From the NCBI RefSeq assembly GCF_018130825.1, contig NZ_JAFCJS010000007.1, positions 1 to 64,000 of the forward strand: a stretch of DNA of 64,000 nt, given 5' to 3'. This document shows, in pieces, positions 60,051-64,000 of this stretch (position 1 is its first letter; each line of letters begins with the position of its first letter). Position numbers and translations under genes: made by a program. Under the pieces are notes generated by a model. That model was given only the letters and a program-made list of their open reading frames with translations. It ran no database searches and was not told where the DNA came from. The DNA comes from Bradyrhizobium liaoningense (lineage in GTDB: Bacteria; Pseudomonadota; Alphaproteobacteria; Rhizobiales; Xanthobacteraceae).

Positions 60051-61394
60051 ATGTTCGCGAACAGCAATCTGACGATCCGCTTCCTGGTCGGCGCCGTCGT
60101 CGCTGCATTATTGTTCCTGCTGGGCATCGGCGGCGGCACCGGCTTCGTCGCGGTGCTCTATCTCAACAACGAGATCACCAGCCTGTCGTCGGACTTTGCC
60201 GCGTTGAGCGGCCCCGCGCGTGACCATGCCATGCAGATCTACCAGCAGGCGCAGACCGCGTTCTCCTGGTTCCTGATCGCCTGCGGCGTGATCGCGGTCA
60301 TAGCTGTCGCGATCTGCCTCACCACCTGGTTCGCGGTGCGCAACGGCATCCTCAATCCTCTGGCGGCGATCGTGCATGCCATGCGCGAGGTCGCCGACCA
60401 GAAGTTCGAGACACAAGTTCCGGGGCTCGGCGGCACCAACGAGATCGGCCTGCTCGCCGGCGCGCTCGAGGTGTTCAAGACCAATGGGCTGGAGCGGCGC
60501 CGCCTCACCGAGCAGCAGCTCCATGAGGCACAGCACCAGGCCGAGCGGTCGAAATTCCTGGACGCACGGATCAAGCGCTTCAACGATCTCGTCGCCAGCG
60601 TGGTCGACAGCGTGGCCGCGTCGGCCGTGCATCTGAAGCGCAACGCCGAGACGTTGTCGCGGACGGCCAACGACACCAGCACCAAGGCCAATGCGGTGGC
60701 GAGCGGCGCGAGCCAGGCCAGCGCCAGCGTGCAGACGGTTGCGGGCTCGGCCGAGGAGATGACGAATTCGATCGGCACGATCAGCCGCCGCGTCACCGAT
60801 GCGACCCAGCGCGCCGAGGGCGCGGCGTCGCAGGCCGAGAAGAGCCGCGACACCATCCACACCCTGTCGGGCGCCGCCGACAAGATCGGCGAGGTCGTGC
60901 AGCTCGTGCAGGCGATCGCCTCGCAGACCAATCTGCTGGCGCTCAACGCCACCATCGAGGCGGCGCGGGCTGGCGAAGCCGGCAAGGGCTTTGCCGTGGT
61001 GGCCTCCGAGGTAAAGAATCTGGCGCACCAGACCAGCAAGGCGACGGAGGAGATCACCTCCCATGTCGCCAGCATCCAGGGCATCACCGCGGAGACGCGC
61101 GGCGCGATCGACGGCATCGCGAAGACGCTGTCGGAGATCTCGTCGATCATGTCCGGCATCGAGGTCGACACCGCCCAGCAGCGTACCGCGACGCAAGACA
61201 TCACCCGCAGCGCGCAGGACGCCGCACAGGGAACCCTGGACGTCTCCAATCACATCGCCCAGATCACCTCGACCGCGGCGGAGACCGGGCGCATGGCGGA
61301 CGAGGCACGGGATTCCGCCGTCGACCTGTCGCAGCAGGCCGAGACGTTGAAGCGTGAAGTCGACGAGTTCATCGTCAGCGTCCGGGCCGGTTAA
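60051..61394 (+). CDS. Methyl-accepting chemotaxis protein with minimal periplasmic loop
   Basis: The 447-residue product has two membrane helices (about 11-36 and 71-95) separated by only about 34 residues, then HAMP segments (about 93-147) and the cytoplasmic signalling domain with the kinase-contact hairpin LALNATIEAARAGEAGKGFA. The short loop has no recognisable ligand-binding domain, so it may sense a membrane, energy or cytoplasmic signal. No che genes are adjacent. Confidence 0.9.
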   Translation: MFANSNLTIRFLVGAVVAALLFLLGIGGGTGFVAVLYLNNEITSLSSDFAALSGPARDHAMQIYQQAQTAFSWFLIACGVIAVIAVAICLTTWFAVRNGILNPLAAIVHAMREVADQKFETQVPGLGGTNEIGLLAGALEVFKTNGLERRRLTEQQLHEAQHQAERSKFLDARIKRFNDLVASVVDSVAASAVHLKRNAETLSRTANDTSTKANAVASGASQASASVQTVAGSAEEMTNSIGTISRRVTDATQRAEGAASQAEKSRDTIHTLSGAADKIGEVVQLVQAIASQTNLLALNATIEAARAGEAGKGFAVVASEVKNLAHQTSKATEEITSHVASIQGITAETRGAIDGIAKTLSEISSIMSGIEVDTAQQRTATQDITRSAQDAAQGTLDVSNHIAQITSTAAETGRMADEARDSAVDLSQQAETLKREVDEFIVSVRAG

Positions 61395-61617
61395 GGCCGG
61401 CCAAGGCCTCGCTCGGCGCCGGTCACGGGAACTCGACTAAGTTCCTGTTGGGCCACGCTTTTCGGCCTGCGCTAAACTGCCGCATCCGCGCCGCCTCTTC
61501 ATTACGAAAGTTTAACCCCGCCGCCAGCGCACGGTAAGGCGGGAGTCCCCATGTTCAGGTCCGCAAGGTGCCCGACATCCGGCACCAAAAGGAATTCAAG
61601 GCCCTGGAGATATCTGC

Positions 61618-63198
61618 ATGACCGATCGTATCGACCTCTCGAACCTCCCGCCCTACCGGCAGCCGCGCCGGTCGGTCTTCTCTGCGCGCAAGCTCGCGCT
61701 GATGGCCTCGGTGGTCGCCGGCCTCGGCGCCGCCGTCTACGGCTTCAGCCCGTCGGTGTCGCCGGCCGACCTGTTCTCGAGCCCGGCGCATGCGCAGGTC
61801 AACAACGAGGTTCGCAAGGTCGAGCGTCCGGTCGGTTTCGCCGACATCGTCGAGCGCGTGAAGCCGTCGGTGATCTCGGTGAAGGTCAACATCAAGGAGA
61901 AGACCGCGAGCAACGATGATGGCGACGACGCACAGTCGCCGTTCCAGCCGGGCTCGCCGATGGAGCGCTTCTTCCGCCGCTTCGGCGGTCCGGATGGCAT
62001 TCCCGGCCTGAAGGGCGGCGGCCGTGGCCGCGTCGTGCAGGGCCAGGGCTCCGGCTTCTTCATCTCGGCTGACGGCTTTGCCGTGACCAACAACCACGTG
62101 GTCGACGGCGCCGACAAGGTCGAGGTCACCACCGATGATGGCAAGACCTACACCGCCAAGGTGATCGGTACCGACCAGCGCACTGACCTCGCGCTGATCA
62201 AGGTCGAGGGCAGCTCCAATTTCCCGTTCGCCAAGCTTGCCGACGCCAAGCCGCGGATCGGCGACTGGGTGCTCGCGGTCGGCAATCCCTTTGGTCTCGG
62301 CGGCACTGTCACCGCCGGCATCGTCTCGGCCAGCGGCCGCGACATCGGCAACGGCCCGTATGACGATTTCATCCAGATCGACGCGCCCGTGAACAAGGGC
62401 AATTCCGGCGGTCCGGCCTTCGACACCAACGGCGAAGTCATGGGCGTCAACACCGCGATCTACTCGCCCTCCGGCGGCAGCGTCGGCATCGCGTTCTCGA
62501 TTCCGGCCAACACCGTCAAGAGCGTAGTGGCCCAGCTCAAGGACAAGGGCTCGGTCAGCCGCGGCTGGATCGGCGTGCAGATTCAGCCCGTCACGTCCGA
62601 CATCGCCGACAGCCTCGGCATGAAGAAGGCCGAAGGCGCGCTGGTGGCGGAGCCGCAGGCGAACGGTCCGGCGGCGAAGGCCGGCATCGAATCCGGCGAC
62701 GTGATCACCGCGGTCAACGGTGAATCCGTCAAGGACGCCCGCGAGCTCGCCCGCACCATTGGCGGTATGGCGCCCGGCGCGACCGTGAAGCTCAACGTGC
62801 TGCACAAGGGCCAGGACAAGGTCGTGAATCTCACCCTCGGCCAGCTGCCGAACACCGTCGAGGCCAAGGCCGACCTCGACAAGGACAGCGGCAAGGGTGC
62901 GAACAAGGGCACCGACGTGCCGAAGCTCGGCATGACCGTTGCGCCCGCGAATTCCGTGGCCGGCGCCGGCAAGGAAGGCGTCGTGGTCACCGAAGTGGAT
63001 CCGAAGAGCGCCGCGGCCGAACGCGGCTTCAAGGAAGGCGACGTGATTCTCGAGGTCGGCGGCAAGAGCGTGGCCACCGCCGGTGAAGTCCGCGACGCCA
63101 TCAACGCGGCGCGGACCGACAACAAGAACAGCGTCCTGATGCGCGTGAAGAGCGGCGGCCAGTCGCGCTTCGTCGCGATCCCCCTCGCCAAGGGGTAA
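61618..63198 (+). CDS. HtrA/DegP-family periplasmic serine protease
   Basis: The 526-residue protease-chaperone has an N-terminal membrane/signal segment (about 25-43, then ASPAHAQ near 60). The trypsin-like domain carries the triad His160 (TNNHVVDG), Asp190 (RTDLALIK) and Ser263 (GNSGGPAF). Two PDZ domains follow (about 305-395 and 430-520). It degrades or refolds damaged envelope proteins. DegP, DegQ and MucD cannot be told apart here, so I give no symbol. A response regulator follows 281 bp downstream, after a strong terminator. Confidence 0.94.
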   Translation: MTDRIDLSNLPPYRQPRRSVFSARKLALMASVVAGLGAAVYGFSPSVSPADLFSSPAHAQVNNEVRKVERPVGFADIVERVKPSVISVKVNIKEKTASNDDGDDAQSPFQPGSPMERFFRRFGGPDGIPGLKGGGRGRVVQGQGSGFFISADGFAVTNNHVVDGADKVEVTTDDGKTYTAKVIGTDQRTDLALIKVEGSSNFPFAKLADAKPRIGDWVLAVGNPFGLGGTVTAGIVSASGRDIGNGPYDDFIQIDAPVNKGNSGGPAFDTNGEVMGVNTAIYSPSGGSVGIAFSIPANTVKSVVAQLKDKGSVSRGWIGVQIQPVTSDIADSLGMKKAEGALVAEPQANGPAAKAGIESGDVITAVNGESVKDARELARTIGGMAPGATVKLNVLHKGQDKVVNLTLGQLPNTVEAKADLDKDSGKGANKGTDVPKLGMTVAPANSVAGAGKEGVVVTEVDPKSAAAERGFKEGDVILEVGGKSVATAGEVRDAINAARTDNKNSVLMRVKSGGQSRFVAIPLAKG

Positions 63199-63273
63199 GC
63201 CTCAGGAGGCCCAGGAAACCAAGGAATGAAGGGTGTCGTCGGCATCAGTCGCCCCCGCCGCCGGCGCCCTTCG

Positions 63274-63342
63274 GGGGAGCAGCGTAAACTTCGCTTCCCC
63301 AGCCTACCTTCCGGTGGAATTACGCCCCCCTCCGTCGGAAGG
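63274..63342 (+). other. Two hairpins ahead of the htrA terminator
   Basis: A first stem pairs GGGGAGC (63274-63280) with GCTTCCCC (63293-63300), with one bulged base. A second pairs CCTTCCG (63307-63313) with CGGAAGG (63336-63342). Both lie in the htrA 3' untranslated region, directly before the terminator stem. Confidence 0.4.
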
Positions 63343-63346
63343 CATA

Positions 63347-63385
63347 GGGCGGTGAGGTCCCCCCAGCTTCACCGCCCGCCTTTTT
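63347..63385 (+). terminator. Rho-independent terminator after htrA
   Basis: GGGCGGTGA (63347-63355) pairs perfectly with TCACCGCCC (63369-63377), followed by GCC and a run of five T. Confidence 0.8.
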
Positions 63386-63479
63386 CTCGCTTCGACACTC
63401 TCCCGCTCGGCTTGCATGCGATTGCAGCTCGCGCCATGTTTAGAGAAGGTTGACCTCCTTGACCGCCGCCGAACGCACG

Positions 63480-64000
63480 ATGCGCCTCCTCATCATTGAA
63501 GACGATCGCGAATCCGCCGACTACCTCGTGAAGGCGTTCCGCGAGGTCGGACACATTGCCGACCACGCCGCGGACGGCGAGGAAGGCCTCGCCATGGCCG
63601 AGAACGGCGACTATGACGTTCTGGTGGTCGACCGCATGCTGCCCAAGCGCGACGGCCTGTCGCTGATCGGTGCGCTACGCGACAAGGACAACGCGACGCC
63701 GGTGCTGATCCTTTCCGCGCTCGGACAGGTCGACGACCGCATCAAGGGCCTGCGCGCCGGCGGCGACGACTATCTGCCAAAACCCTATTCCTTCGCCGAG
63801 CTGCTCGCCCGGGTCGAGGTGCTGTCGCGCCGCCGCGGCGGCCCCGCCGAGGACACGCTCTATCGCGTCGGCGATCTCGAGCTCGACCGTCTCTCCCATC
63901 GCGTCGCCCGCGGCAAGGACGAGCTGACGCTGCAGCCGCGCGAATTCCGCCTGCTCGAATACCTCATGAAGCATGCCGGCCAGGTGGTGACCCGCACGAT
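63480..64000 (+). CDS. OmpR-family response regulator (partial at right edge)
   Basis: The frame is open to the end of the window, so the C-terminus is missing. The receiver domain has LLIIEDDRESADYLVKAF, phosphoacceptor Asp51 (VVDRMLPKRDG) and the conserved Lys in DDYLPKPYSFAELL. The start of the winged helix (LQPREFRLLEYLMKHAGQVV, then TRT) is visible. An in-frame TTG at 63459 is an alternative start, but the receiver begins at the ATG. A kinase gene probably follows beyond the edge. Confidence 0.9.
   Translation, partial: MRLLIIEDDRESADYLVKAFREVGHIADHAADGEEGLAMAENGDYDVLVVDRMLPKRDGLSLIGALRDKDNATPVLILSALGQVDDRIKGLRAGGDDYLPKPYSFAELLARVEVLSRRRGGPAEDTLYRVGDLELDRLSHRVARGKDELTLQPREFRLLEYLMKHAGQVVTRT

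Noticed and set aside
1..64000. tRNA, rRNA or CRISPR arrays
   Set aside because: No cloverleaf with conserved T-loop, no rRNA stretches and no regularly spaced short repeats were seen on either strand by eye; a tRNAscan or CRISPR-finder run would settle this.

Overview
The window looks like chromosome of a Bradyrhizobium-type alphaproteobacterium (order Hyphomicrobiales). The evidence is the GC-rich coding style, a cycHJKL-type cytochrome c maturation operon, an HtrA protease followed by a response regulator, a PhoP/FeuP-type two-component pair, paired DUF1214/DUF1254 genes beside penicillin-binding protein 1A, a DUF1127 peptide, and several dispersed palindromic repeats of the kind common in these genomes. 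I found no rRNA, tRNA or CRISPR array.

Layout. 1-3.8 kb: a rearranged segment with the 3' end of a PmtA-like phospholipid methyltransferase present twice (1-215 and 3518-3732), an inverted and frameshifted superoxide dismutase remnant, a secreted jelly-roll-like protein, a GcvA-type LysR regulator, a DUF1127 peptide and a glutathione S-transferase. 3.8-9.7 kb: a 1593-residue autotransporter divergent from a LuxR-type regulator. 10-15.1 kb: a heavy-metal RND efflux operon (CsoR-type repressor, CzcB-like adaptor, CzcA-like pump), with a perfect palindromic operator in front of csoR and a small His-rich exported protein behind the pump. 15.5-30 kb: mostly household and regulatory genes, including PBP1A, a YcgN-like Cys-cluster protein, a DHA2 drug exporter, a membrane alpha/beta hydrolase, a GAF-GAF histidine kinase, a TPP enzyme and a winged-helix/STAND ATPase.

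30.2-39.3 kb: a gene set centred on an AraC regulator. The left arm holds an alpha/beta hydrolase, an aldo/keto reductase, a VOC protein and an ABM monooxygenase. The right arm holds a 2Fe-2S subunit, a molybdopterin subunit, a di-haem cytochrome, a DJ-1/PfpI protein and a second ABM protein. The same 18-bp motif stands before each arm in matching orientation. I read this as an unnamed regulon for oxidising and reducing reactive carbonyl or aromatic compounds.

39.4-42.7 kb: an island with visibly different base use, lying between REP-like palindromes. It carries a single-polypeptide DUF262-DUF1524 nuclease with a C-terminal RAMA-like domain, probably a type IV (modification-dependent) restriction enzyme, next to a phage terminase small-subunit remnant.

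42.7-55.7 kb: an RTX-type repeat protein, a beta-CASP metallo-hydrolase paired with a thymidine-phosphorylase-family enzyme, a Flp pilin with a non-canonical processing site, a Ku protein, a FeuP/FeuQ-like pair and conserved hypotheticals. 55.8-64 kb: ccmI-ccmE-ccmF-ccmH, a chemoreceptor, HtrA and the start of an OmpR-type response regulator cut by the window edge.
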